Below, in pieces: positions 22,383 to 33,160 of a DNA stretch of 64,000 bases. Both the position numbers and the translations under genes were made by a program. This stretch comes from Strigamia acuminata. Lineage: Eukaryota > Arthropoda > Chilopoda > Geophilomorpha > Linotaeniidae. The notes under the pieces were generated by a model. It had not been told where the DNA came from, did not search any database, and worked only from the letters and a program-made list of their open reading frames with translations. The first letter of the stretch is position 1; every line of letters starts with the position of its first letter. The DNA lies in contig OX442314.1 of assembly GCA_949358305.1 (NCBI GenBank), positions 3,971,087-4,035,086 of the forward strand, read 5' to 3'.

Positions 22383-23755
22383 TTTTATTTTTTTCTTGAA
22401 TTTTGGAGTTTCTAGGGTTTATTTTCTTGAATTTTGAAGTTTCTAGGGTTTATTTTCTTGAATTTTGGAGTTTTAAGGGTTTATTTTCTTGAATTTTGAA
22501 GTTTCTAGGGTTTATTTTCTTGAATTTTGGAGTTTTAAGGGTTTATTTTCTTGAATTTTGAAGTTTCTAGGGTTTATTTTCTTGAATTTTGGAGTTTCTA
22601 GGGTTTATTTTCTTGAATTTTGAAGTTTCTAGGGTTTATTTTCTTGAATTTTGGAGTTTTAAGGGTTTTGCAGTTTTAAGGGTTTTGCAGTTTTGCGATA
22701 TACTGCGTGCATTGCGATATTTTATGGAAACCGACCAGGCTTGCCAAAAAAAATAACTGGCACAACCCTAATTATTATACTGTAAACACAGAGAACACAT
22801 TAATTAATTAATTAATATTTACCTTTCCTATATTTTTCAAGCTCGATGCCTTCACCAACGATCCGTTAAACACTTCCCAGATGAGACAACCTAAGCCCCA
22901 CATGTCCGCACCCCTGAAAAAATAAACAAAAAATATAAATTATCATTATTTTTTTAAAAAATTTAAATTTGTTAAAATGTGACCATTTCGTTGTGGTTTG
23001 CGAAGGCGGCGGATTGTATTTCTCCAACTGACTCAAGATCTTGAGCGGCGGACTCGCGTCAGCTGAACAAACGTACTCCATCCCGCCGAGTTTCCACTCT
23101 CCCGCTTGGTTCTTTAAGACGGACCAAATGCACACGTTGTTGTGCATCAAGTTGCAGTCGTTCACCAGAAAATTGATGGCTTTCTGTGAAAAAAATATAA
23201 AAAAATGTAAAAAATGCACAAAAATGTTGTTTTTTAAAGTTAATTTACACTGATTTGATGTAGGCCCCACGAGATGTCCAACTCGTGTTTGTGCCTGTGT
23301 CTGTGGTTGTGGTTGTCGTGTGGCAAGTGGTTGGAGAGTGGCTCGACGTACTCGGTGACCAAATAGATGGCTTTGTCCGTCTCCAGACTGTCCAAGTACA
23401 TGGTGATGTTGGGATGACGCAGCGTCTTGAGCCTCTTGACAGCTGCTTTGGCCACTTCCAGCTGTGAGAATAAATTTAATTAATTAAATTATACTTTGTT
23501 TAGTTTAATTTTAATTTACTTGAACTTGGTTTCCTTTTTTCACGTCGTACGTGAAGATCGAGACGGCTTCTCCGGTGCTCTTTGAATCAAAAATTGAATG
23601 AAATTAACTAAAAATTCAATTCAAATTCTATGTTCAACCTTTCGTTTGCCGACGTGCAGTTTCCAGAGCGAGTTTTCTTCGTACGCGCCTTCGATCGGAC
23701 TGCATATTTCGTAGTTGAAGTCCTTGGACGGGTCGCGACTGAAAAACGACCACAT
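17514..23755 (-). CDS. SCYL1: SCYL1 / N-terminal kinase-like pseudokinase (Drosophila yata)
   Basis: Fifteen exons join in frame to 770 codons: 23639-23755, 23520-23579, 23249-23461, 22984-23183, 22823-22913, 21945-22100, 21614-21880, 20653-20766, 20497-20589, 20186-20437, 20044-20119, 19719-19972, 19512-19661, 17663-17846, 17514-17599. The start MWSFFSRDP is the family N-terminus; an in-frame ATG 25 codons upstream (23830) is less likely. Exons 1-6 encode the degenerate kinase fold (HNNVCIW in place of the HRD loop, [15 protein letters not shown] later). Exons 6-11 encode HEAT repeats, including [11 protein letters not shown] and NTTVCLGKI. The C-terminal part is acidic and Trp-rich (DDWIDDWG) and ends in a basic tail with RHQI, where vertebrate SCYL1 has a COPI-binding tail. 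The family acts in Golgi-ER retrograde traffic. A TGACGTCA palindrome lies about 240 bp upstream of the start. Confidence 0.95.
17990..19460. repeat. AAAGTGAAATTTCAATGG minisatellite split by an inserted element
   Basis: In a SCYL1 intron, 18-20 bp units reading AAAGTGAAATTTCAATGG occupy about 17990-18235 and again about 19217-19455. The intervening segment is unrelated in sequence, so an insertion has split a once-continuous array. Confidence 0.8.
18273..19216. mobile_element. Non-autonomous inverted-repeat element in SCYL1 intron
   Basis: The segment starts TTAGACTTCTAAACCCTG and ends with its near-exact reverse complement, one base shorter. It has no transposase frame. It carries a 48-bp imperfect palindrome (18482-18529) with a partial second copy near 18586-18632, and a (GGAC)n run at about 19134-19165. 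The outer limits and target duplication are not certain. It may be a MITE-type DNA element. Confidence 0.5.
20880..21400. repeat. GTCTAAAATGATGAAAAAT-type repeat in SCYL1 intron
   Basis: Irregular tandem variants of CATCATTTTAGACGTTTT on one side and AAAACGTCTAAAATGATG on the other, so the two halves are roughly inverted relative to each other. Noncoding intron sequence. Confidence 0.6.
22131..22775. mobile_element. Probable non-autonomous element with internal minisatellite
   Basis: In a SCYL1 intron, the segment begins GGGTTGTTCACGAGTGCGAT and ends CTGGCACAACCC, short inverted ends of the kind seen in hAT-like elements. Inside are (AAT)n at 22312-22382 and a roughly 32-bp unit (TTCTTGAATTTTGGAGTTTC, then TAGGGTTTATTT) repeated about eight times at 22395-22665, alternating two variants. 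Target duplication is unclear. Confidence 0.4.
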
Positions 23756-24600
23756 GACTAGTGGGAGACTTAATGCTAAATGTGTCTGTGTTGTTTTCTT
23801 GTCCGTCAACGTCACCACACGTCTAGTCATAGGGGGAGTCTCTAAACGAGTTTCGATGTTAAACTCGAGTGTTTGTGGACATTATTTCTGCTAATTTATT
23901 TATTTCTCGTAATTTCTAAACATTTTGTCGGAAATTGTCAAGTTGTAAAAAAAGAGCATGTTCTCGGAACTGTCGGAGCTGAGAGTAAGTTAGTGACGTC
24001 ACGAATGGTTTTTCGGTAGCGAGTGGCAAATTTCCTGAAATTTTGTAAAAAAATTTTAAAAATGTTTGAAAAACTTAACGAATCTGAGATTTTCGTTATA
24101 AGTTGGCGATGTGTAGCGTTTTTTAATTTTTTTTTTAAATTCAGTCTATTGACGGGATTATATTAATTTGTTCATTTTGTCGGCAGGTGGACCTTATACG
24201 GAAACCGGTCGTAACCAGTCGACCAGCAAGCATGTAGTAATGGAGGCAAGAGGTTGAGCTGCCAGTTCTAGTTGAACGAAACTAATCGAACTTTACTGGA
24301 TTAACTTCGATTATAATCGAGAATGGAGTTGAAACCGAAATCTATTTCAGACAGTAAAACAAAGCGATCGAAACATTGGTCGAATTTTATCGTCAAACTG
24401 TTTTTGCGAATAAAATTGAATTTTCGACGAATTTTGTCCAAACAATGAAAAAATTAAATTTGGCAAAACGAAGGAACACACGAATTCTTTCTGTCAAATT
24501 TCAATCGCAATTTCACTCGCAATTTATTCACATTCTATAAAAAACAAAATAAAAAAAATGTCTGTTTTATGTACACATACAATGACTCATCACAAAGAAT
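23756..24600. other. SCYL1 promoter side and RNF216 3' flank
   Basis: The stretch contains a TGACGTCA palindrome at 23995-24002 upstream of SCYL1. Otherwise it is AT-rich without a supported gene. Confidence 0.45.
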
Positions 24601-24677
24601 AATGAACAATGTTAGTTTTATGTTTTTGCTTCCTCGCGGTCAGTGAAAACGACCAGTTGTCTCCGCTATTCCAATCG

Positions 24678-27600
24678 TTACCTGACAAACGGAAATAAAT
24701 TAAATTAAATTAATAAAATGCTTTTACTTTGCGTGACGATCACCTGTTCCCGTGCCTCAGCGCAGGTTGCACGACGTTGGCGATGGCGTTGGCAATAGCG
24801 AGGGCATTGGCGAAGACGTTGGCGAAGACGTTGGTCACTGGTCGGTTGATCACTGGGCCCTGCGCGTTCGGTCTGGGCACGGCGCCCTGCGCGTTCGGCC
24901 TGGGCACGGCGCCTTGCGCGTTCAGCTGCTGCCTCCCCTGCACGGCCGCGAACGGAGTCTTGCTCGGGTCGTGCTTCAGCTCCATCGCCTGCACTTCCGG
25001 GTGCGTCGCTACGTACTCTTGCTTCGCCTTCTTGGCGCCCTCCTGCACCTCCAGCCGATGCATTTCTTCGTTGTTCGAGAATTTAGGACACCTGCGATCA
25101 AATGCGATTAGTATGTACATTTATGTCGAAAATTGGATGTTTTTGCTCTAAAATTGAATTTTTTTGGCCTAAAATTCATTTTTTAACCTCAAGTTAAATT
25201 TTTTTTAGCTTAAAAATGAACTTGTTGGCCTTAAATACAGTTTTTGAGAAGTGTCCTAGACATGTCTTTTTCGCCAAGGTCATAATGCTTAATCAACTCG
25301 CCTCCCGTTCTCGAAATGAATGTAGCTGACGATAGGTTCGCGACACACGTAGCAGAAGTGTTGGCCGCACGTGCACGTCATCTTGTTGCAGCCTTCTTCC
25401 TTGACGATGCGCCTCTTGCACCTCGGACACGCGCGCAGCAGCGCCTCCGTCATCCGGTCCTCGATGTACGTGCGGAACTGCACCTCGGACTTCTTCTCGT
25501 TCTCGTCGCAGCGCAGCGGAAGGTGGTTGGCTTCCTTGCAAAGCCTTTATCAAAGAGAAATTTAAAAAAACAATTTTCCTAAATTCTTTTCTATCTCTTT
25601 ACCTGCACGTGACTTTGAAACACTCGGGGTTGAGGCAGCTGAAGATCTTGACGTTCGCGTCCGGCATGATGGCGCAGAACGAGCAGTGCGGGCACGACTC
25701 GAGGTCCGCGATGTCCGCGCGCCGGATCTCTTCCTCCTGCATCTTGCGCATCACGTTGGACAACACGTTGGGCGCTAAAACCTTGCGCAGCGTCATCAGC
25801 GGGAACTCGGTCTCGCAGTTCCCGTCCAGGCACGGGAATTGGTACTTGTCCTGGCCGATGTGCACTTCGGCTTGGCGCCGGATGCACGTTCTGCAGAACA
25901 AGTGGCCGTCGGAGCACTGCAGCATGTCCTCTATCAGCATTTCGTCCTCGCAACAGCAATCGCACGTCATTAGTTCGTCTTTTTGCTTCGCCGTTGCGAT
26001 TTTCCTCGTCCGTTCGGTTTCCTTGTCTTGTTTGAATTCTAAAGAAAATATAATGAAAAAAAATGAATTTTAGACGTGACGTGACGGTTTATTACGTTTG
26101 ATTTTGTCCTCCATTTCGAAGTAAAGTTTTTCTTTGTAGAAGAGTTCGTCGATTTCTTGCGGCATGGGTTCGAGGTCGCTCATCGTCTTTTTTTTGCGCA
26201 CGGATTCCTTTCTCTTTTTGGATGGTTTACCGTCGGTGGGGGGAAGGTTCCAAGGCGCGTTCAACTCTTTCAAGATGGGCGTGAGGTGGAAATTGTGTTT
26301 GTTCATCAGTCGGGTCAAATCGGCTTTGTGCGCCATTGGGAATTGGTTTTGCACGTAAATCTGGACGTGTAATTGGTAAGATGCACTCATGGGTCTGTCG
26401 TTGTTTTGGAAATAGTTTTCCGGGTCTGGGAACATCTCCAGAAACTCCTCGACGCTGAAGCCGCTGAAATTCATTGAAAAAAACAAGAAAAAATCAGGAA
26501 AAAATAGAAAAAATTCTTGAAAAATAAGAAAAAATTCTAAAAAAAAAACAAAAACCATTCTAAAAAAATGTAATGGAAAATTTTGTAAAATCATGAAAAA
26601 TCTTGAAAATCATGAAAAATCTTGAAAATTATGAAAAATCTTGAAAATCATGAATAAATCTTGAAAAATCGTGGAAATCTTGAAAAATCAGAAAACAGTT
26701 GTGAAAAATCAGAAAACATTTGCAAAAACTTCTAACAAATCGAAAAATCTTGAAAATCATTAAAAAACTTGAAAATCAACTTTTTTTAAAAAAAATAAAA
26801 ATCTTGAAAATCAAAAAAAATAAAAAAAAACCTTGAAAATCAACTTTTTTTTAAAAAAAAATAAAAATCTTGAAAAATCATCAAAAAAATCTTGAAAACC
26901 ATGAAAAATCTTGAAAAAATCTTGAAAATCATCTTTTTTAAAAAAAATTAAAATCTTGAATAATAATAAAAAATCTTGAAAAATCATTAAAAATCATGAA
27001 CATCATGACAAAACCCTAAAATCTATTTAAAACAAACAAATTAAAAATAAAAACCTTTCCACATATTTCCGTTTAGTCGCCGCCTTTTGAGCTTCGGCCA
27101 ACTTCGGATATTTCCCACTCTCCAACCACCCGGAAACCGTCGCATTCACGAAATTAACATCGCCCGTATTTGTCTCGATAAAACTCCGCAAATATTCGGG
27201 ATCGGCATCCGGAAACACTTCCAAAATCGACTTCACCGTATCCATCGTAATCGACTTCACCACATCCATCGTAATCGACACATCGTTATCCACTTCGGCC
27301 GAAGTCGACGCGATCGGTCCCGACCCATTAATCGCATCGGTCCGGACGTCATTCGCAACCGGAAACGGCGCCGCCCCGTCCATTCCGAGCAACTCGCCGA
27401 TGACGATGCGCAATCGGTCCGGATTCTCATGAAACGCCTCTAAATACGCGAGAATCTCCTCCCGGCTCGTATTCGGAACGAACCTCTTCACAACGTCCAC
27501 TTCCTTCACCAATTCGTCGTATTTGTCCAATTTCTTCTCCCCCAGGATCTTCAACGGCGCTTCTTCGGCTTTCTGTGGCCGTTTGGCGATCAAACGATCG

Positions 27601-27683
27601 ATCACGATGCCCCTTGTGTTTGCATTTTCATTCTCACTGTCAATTTCAATCAACTCGTAAACTTCTGTGCCGGTATTTGTCAT
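24678..27683 (-). CDS. RNF216: RBR-type E3 ubiquitin ligase RNF216 (TRIAD3)
   Basis: Exons 27055-27683, 26096-26463, 25603-26038, 25302-25544, 24744-25091 and the stop codon at 24678-24680 give about 675 residues with matching phases throughout. Residues of about 150-205 resemble a CUE-type ubiquitin-binding segment (FPDADPEYL). The RBR module runs from about 345 to 540: first RING-like CDCCCEDEM...DGHLFCRTC, an IBR with CPHCSF and CLNPECF, and second RING CPRCKRR...EGCNKMTCTCGQHFCYVC, whose Cys in GCNKMTC is the likely thioester residue. The tail is Ala/Asn-rich (IANAIANVVQ). RNF216 builds ubiquitin chains and is linked to receptor and innate-signalling turnover. The intron at 25301 begins with GC, and only that donor keeps frame. 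The last splice gives a stop whether or not it is used. Confidence 0.93.
26465..27054. repeat. TCTTGAAAATCATGAAAA-type repeat in RNF216 intron
   Basis: The intron between the first two RNF216 coding exons is almost entirely degenerate copies of AAATCTTGAAAATCATGAAA. No coding content. Confidence 0.7.
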
Positions 27684-30294
27684 TCTCGGAAGTGTATTAA
27701 ATACGAGACTGATTGTTGAATATCTACAAATATTATTGTAAAAATTTGTAATTAAGCCTAACATGAACTTTTGGCAAATCGGAATATGGACTTACGGGAA
27801 TTATCACTTCTTCTATTCGCTTCGGAAAATGGACTCGATCATAACAACACGCGTGGTCAAAACGGGACCTATTGGATGACTTGTCCGGGCTAGTTCTCCT
27901 GGGACAACGCCATTGACCGGCAGTGGGCACTGTCAAAAGCTCTCGAAATTTCTTTGGAGTTTTGGCAAAAGGCTTTTCAGTTTTTACTTACAAGTTAGCA
28001 AAATTCAAAATTGCCTGACAAAACTGATTCGATGCAGCGTCGCTCTGGTGGTAACAAATGTTATTAACTGTACGAGTGATATGACGCAATTCTTTCCCGT
28101 TGATTGCAACCAATAGGGATGCTTTACCGTCGGCACAGCAACAGTCACGTGGTTGTGTTATTCATTCCATTTCGAGGTTTGTCGTTTTCGTCCGTTGTTT
28201 TCTCTCGGATTCCATTTTCGGTTGTTATTTTTCACAATTTCCATTACTACTGAACTGGATTAAGGTTGGTTTGGATCGGATGGTTCGATTTTCGTGCAAG
28301 AATTGAATGAATTGAAAAAATGCAGCATTGAGCTTTGTTCAGTCTGGACACTTGTGAATAGGCTTATCACTTTGGATTCCATTTTAGGCCTAGTGTTAAT
28401 TTCAATTGAAGTGAACAACATAATCATTATAAATAATTTTCAGTTCTAATCCATCTGCCCACCTCGCACTCTTTTCTTTTTCCTATTTCTTTTACATTCT
28501 GTGGATTTGTGTTTAGAGGTTAGTCCTAACAAAATGTCTATCCAAATGGGTTTAAGCTTTTATTCTGTAGCTTTCCATCCTGTTTGGCTTCTGTGAGGAA
28601 ATTTTTTTTTCTTCCTAGTTGTATTTTTTGTTTATTAGACAAGGCTCTTCTATTTCCTTTGTAATGCTTTAAACAAAAAGTTCACATTTCTGAATCTTAG
28701 ACAATCTTTCTTTGTTTCATTTTCTTTCTGCTTTGGTCTGAGCACTGGCTGTGCTCGGTTTTAAGTTCTTTACTTCTCAGTCCTTACTCCAGGCTCTTTT
28801 TTCTCTGCTTTTGCTTCTTTTTCCATGGAAGTAGCTCTTCAGCGAGTCGTTACAAAAGTATCAATCAAGAAATTTTGATGTTTTCACTGTATGTTCATAA
28901 GTGACTTCTTTGAAGCCTTTCCTGGTCGGTCGAAGCTTCTCTGGTGGAATTCCTTTCACTTCCATTTTAGAACGTAAAACTTTCTTTCTAAAAATAATTC
29001 TGGTTCAAAATATGCTAGCAATTATTTGCGAGTTGAAATATATCAGACAGTAGTACTTCCTGGTCGACATTTATAGTGTCCACTAAAGGCATCTTTGGCC
29101 ACACAAACCATTTCTACAAGCTGCATCCCAAACTTGCATACAATCCGAATTTTATAAAAAAAAAAAAAATTTTTACTGTTTATAAAAGCGACTGCTTGTG
29201 CAGTGTGTGCACGTTCAAGTTCGGTCGATTTTTCTGCATTGGCTTCAAATTTAAACGGATTAAGGTCATGAAAGTAGTGGCTAAAAAACTACTCTGCAAC
29301 ATCCGACAATATGTTGACTGAAACTTCTTCCACAATTTCCATAAATGATTCCATAATCGACACTGATATACTTTCCGAACTAAAAATTAATAGAACATAA
29401 CAAAAAAAGAAAAAAAAATACAGGTGACCCTCAATCTAAAAAGTAACATAGAAAATTGTGGGTGATGATTAACCAAAAAGAAATATATCCCACTTACTTG
29501 GTTTCCTTGGCCTTTTTCAATTTTAAAAGTGTAATTAAATGTTATTACATGCCACAATTTTTGTTTAAGCTGCATACTTTTGATGTTGGTTTGGTGTTGG
29601 CATTTGGACGAGATACTTTGAATATTGACAAAAGTTTTTGCAACCTTCATTATTTTGTCAACGGCAACTGAAAAAAAAAGATGGCACTATTACACCAATA
29701 AAACACGACTAAAACAACAAAAATACTAACAAAACACCGAAAATACTATAGCTGCATTCATAAAGTCGTTATAGGTGCTTGTGTTTTTGTTTAGTGATGT
29801 TAATTAAAACATCAAAATTCCTTAAAGCACGCAAGGCGTGGTACAAAAATGAGTGCGAAAAGCTCTTCCTACTGGATGAGTTTGCCAATACCCTATTCTA
29901 TCTATCTTTGAATCCTTCTGTCCTGGTGTAATATTGTTCTTGCTCATTATGGTCTCGGATTTTGGTGTATGACAAAACACAAATGTGGAAAATCCATCGT
30001 TTATCTATCTATATAGTTCCTATTCTTTTTTGCTAACACTGCTAAATACGCTTGCCATGGTCTTCCAGATTACGTAATCTACATGGTGGTTAGTGCCAGT
30101 TTCCACGAATTTTGTCTCTGTGTTCCAGGAAAAATTTTTCCATGTAAAAACGTTTGTCGGTTTCTTTCGGCATTGATTGGGGTCTACTTTTCTCCTTCAT
30201 TTGCTGTACGACAAATATTCTCTTCTTTTCCTCCACAAATTCAAAAAAATTTCACAAATTCAAAAAAAATTTTAAAATCTATTTAAAAAATTAA
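27684..30294. other. Intergenic region between RNF216 and its fragment
   Basis: The first about 280 bp should hold the RNF216 leader; an acceptor-like TTTGTAG lies about 40 bp upstream of its ATG. The rest is AT-rich. A short stretch at about 29100-29145 matches, with changes, the DIRS-like fragment near 62030-62070 (AAACCATTTCTACAAG, then TGCATCCCAAACTT), so a small decayed DIRS piece is present. No gene is supported. Confidence 0.45.
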
Positions 30295-30445
30295 AAGTTG
30301 GTCCTTTCTCTCATTGGGCGAGCCATTTCAAACCAATAATCTGAACAAACATGTATCTTGAAATAAAAACAGCATAAAACTTTATTTTATTAATGGGAAC
30401 AACATTTTATTATAAAATAGAAATAAAATTTCATCATTTTATTCA
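30295..30445. repeat. Diverged copy of the inverted-repeat element at 52.8-53.1 kb
   Basis: This matches, in reverse orientation, the right half of the element at 52755-53136. Shared blocks include TTGGTCCTTTCTCTCATTGG-like ends, CTGAACAAACATGT, CAGCATAAAACT and ACATTTTATTATAAAATAG. It is truncated or internally deleted. Confidence 0.6.
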
Positions 30446-30497
30446 TTAGAATAAGCCAAAAAATAAAAAAAATTAAAATTACGTTTCTGCATAATTT

Positions 30498-30881
30498 TCA
30501 ACAAATGCTCATGGTATGCATATCTAAACTGATTTTGGACGTAGCGATCCACGTATTTCTTATATAAATTGGACATTCGTCATTTTCATTTGTAAAATAT
30601 TTCTCCGGGTTCGGGAATGCTGAGATTGCAGCAAATGATAGAGATTTTTGAAAAAATTCATAAGAATTTATATAACTGGAAAACCTTTCAACAAGTTTCT
30701 GCTTGATCGCCGCTATCTTAGTTTGGGCCAGCTTGGGATATGAATGGTTTTGCCTCCATCCATACATACTTGAGTTGAAGTAATTTGGTTCGTTTTGCCA
30801 TCTTTCCAGAAAACTCCATAGATATTCCGGGTCAGCGTCTGGGATCTGGGAGTAGTTTGTGACAGTTACACTGTCATACAC
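30498..30881 (-). pseudogene. RNF216-derived fragment, degenerate
   Basis: The frame matches the CUE-like region of the intact RNF216 (PDADPEYL...SYPKLA...KLVERF) and, past a 57-bp AT-rich stretch bounded by GTTTTC and CTCAG, the next exon (FPNPEKYF). The candidate intron sits at the same place as in the full gene, but the splice would leave the second part out of frame, and the rest of the gene is missing. This is a duplicated, decayed 5' piece. The intact gene starts only 3 kb to the left. Confidence 0.8.
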
Positions 30882-31086
30882 GTTAATAGGACGTTTATTC
30901 TGTCAATAGATGGCGCTATCGCGTTTTAGCGACAATTTCAAATTTTAATTTTTTTTGTTGATTTAATATATAAATGTAAATTTATACTGTATGTCAAACA
31001 ACGGTATTTAGACAGTTATTAAGTATTTTAAATGTCTTTAATGTTGTGTTGACTAGTTTACCACTTAATTCTATTAAGCTTTAAAG

Positions 31087-31305
31087 ATGGCCGCCGCGGC
31101 CAGTCGCCTTTCTGTCACTCTGCCTGACCGAATCTTAATTTTCAATTATTTGAACGATTTGGTTAGTATTTTCAACGACATTAGTTCCGGAAAAGCTTCT
31201 ACAAAAGCTAGGAAAAACAAATTCGAATTTGAAATCAAGAAAATTCGATTTATTTTGAATAGTGCACTGATGACCACCGATGCTGATCACGTGGCGCCGA
31301 TATAA
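31087..31305 (+). CDS. Possible small protein, 72 residues, unrecognised
   Basis: An ATG in good context (AAAGATGGCC) opens 72 codons rich in charged and hydrophobic residues (DRILIFNYLNDL, then a Lys-rich helix). It is not repeat-derived and its first codons are GC-rich, unlike the surroundings. It could be a complete small gene or a first exon. There is no signal peptide, membrane helix or known domain. Confidence 0.35.
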   Translation: MAAAASRLSVTLPDRILIFNYLNDLVSIFNDISSGKASTKARKNKFEFEIKKIRFILNSALMTTDADHVAPI

Positions 31306-32302
31306 GTCGTGTTTTTGGTATTTGTGTGTTAGTTTTTGTATCTTTTAACATCCAAAAACAAAAACACAAACATCTATAACACTTAAAACACGATTTTTCG
31401 AATGCAGCTAAGTGCTTTTTCCGAATATATACTATATTTTTAAATTCCCGGAATTCCAAAAACGTTTCTTGATGCCTTTTTTTGCGGACTCAATGATACA
31501 TACCGTGTATTAGAAAATATGTAATGTTACCAGAGAATTTATAGATTTAAAGAAAGCTGCCAAACTTGCCATTGCTTACATTTAACAGTCATTAGTATAA
31601 TTGAACACCACCTATTGTGAGAACCGAGACTTGTGAAGATGAAGCAACTAATGAGCATTTCAGTCTGAATAATTTTAATAAAAGGTTTGGCAAAGTACAA
31701 GTGCAAAGTACAAGAATTCGTTTTTTGTTATTATAACAATGGGGCAATATTAATCGATATTGCTTGCGATATTATTCGATAATGCATTTAAACTACACAA
31801 GTGATATAAAACAATACTATAAAGATAATATTATTGTTTAATTTCCATAATTAAACATTTTACATTTTCATTTTCATTTTTAACAAATATTGCTAACTTG
31901 CTCCTGGCATTTGGTCAACTGTATTGAAGATACAGTCATATTTCTTTCAAAATATGATTGATGTTTGCTGTGTAATAAACAACAGAACCATTTTCATGTC
32001 GTAAAACTTCTCAAGTATTGATTTCAAAAACACCGGAAATATAATTCATTGGCTTTTTTAACGACGCATAATCATCATCATAAAATGAATGATTTACTAA
32101 CTTGTTTTTCTCTTTGCATTTGCAAGCAAGCTGTTGTAGATACTGAGTCAGCCGGGACCAAGTTGTTCTAATATATCTCACACAACAGCTGAACGGTGTT
32201 TGAAACACACAACGTTAGATTTTACTCGTCTGCTGTCTCATTCTAAGCTTGAGCCATCATTTGCAGACCCAAGTTCAGGTAAGCCTTCCAAAGATGAGTA
32301 AA
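31306..32302. other. AT-rich intergenic DNA
   Basis: No convincing frame, RNA or terminal repeat up to the outer LTR element. The minus-strand 65-codon frame at 32011-32208 is unsupported. Confidence 0.4.
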
Positions 32303-32306
32303 ACAT

Positions 32307-33129
32307 TGTCGCGTCCTACCTGGTGATAGGTTTAATGAGCTAACGTGTATTACTTTACCTGTGATTCTATTAAATATGTAAATTACCCAAATGAATACTA
32401 AGTATATGTAAATGAACAAATAGGTTTATTCAATAGGCGTGAGCCTTAAAATACACTCAGTATAAAGCTAGAGTCGACTTGGTCAGAGTCGAACAAAGAG
32501 TTTCTCAAGATGGCGTCGTCGATTCCGCGTGGTCGGCGGAACAAAGGCGGCGTCTCGAGTTGTCGTAAATTCGTCACGGATTCGTCGTTCACGGACGCGG
32601 TGGAATGCTCTTTCGAGTCTTCTATCCGTGCCTGTTGTCTAGGGGTTGGTTTTAGCGTCGCAAGGCTCCGTCCAGAAACGTGGAGTTTCTTACAGGGCAC
32701 TCGGACACTTTAGTGGTGGAATAACCGTGGGTCGGTTATTCGGTGTGAATTCACAAGAGTTATTTTCCTGCTTTCGCGGGAAATAAACGCACAGTGTAAA
32801 TTCGTGAGAGTTACAGTTGCACTGGAATCAGCGGTCCTCTATCAATCCTAACTTTTGGTGGAGTTGGCCTGACGGTGAGGTAGTTGCTGTGTTCTTGGTG
32901 TCGTTTGTGTAAGTTCTGATTTTAGGCGGGAAATTCTCCCTTTTATGGGTCAGTATGAGGGGCCGGCGCAGCCAATGGGGGCTTGCCACCCGACGCCTCA
33001 CTCCCCTCGGGGCACACACCTGCTCATGGAGAGGCGGAGCCAACACGAGGGGAACGACCGGTCTATTGCAGTGAGTCATGGGGCAAATATCCGCTTGGAG
33101 AGAAATATTTAACCCCCATGCTCACCACA
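32307..33129 (-). repeat. 3' LTR of outer element (left copy)
   Basis: An 823-bp LTR with TG...CA ends, matching 46013-46835 except for two visible substitutions (CAAGAGTT versus CAAGGGTT; CAGTATGA versus CAGTGTGA). It contains an 84-codon minus-strand frame of unknown meaning, present in both copies. Confidence 0.92.
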
Positions 33130-33160
33130 CGTCCTTCCTCCAGCTTTGAACACAGGGTGT

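Noticed and set aside
23756-23830. Upstream in-frame ATG for SCYL1
   Set aside because: It would add 25 residues before the conserved MWSFFSRDP start; family members begin at this Met.
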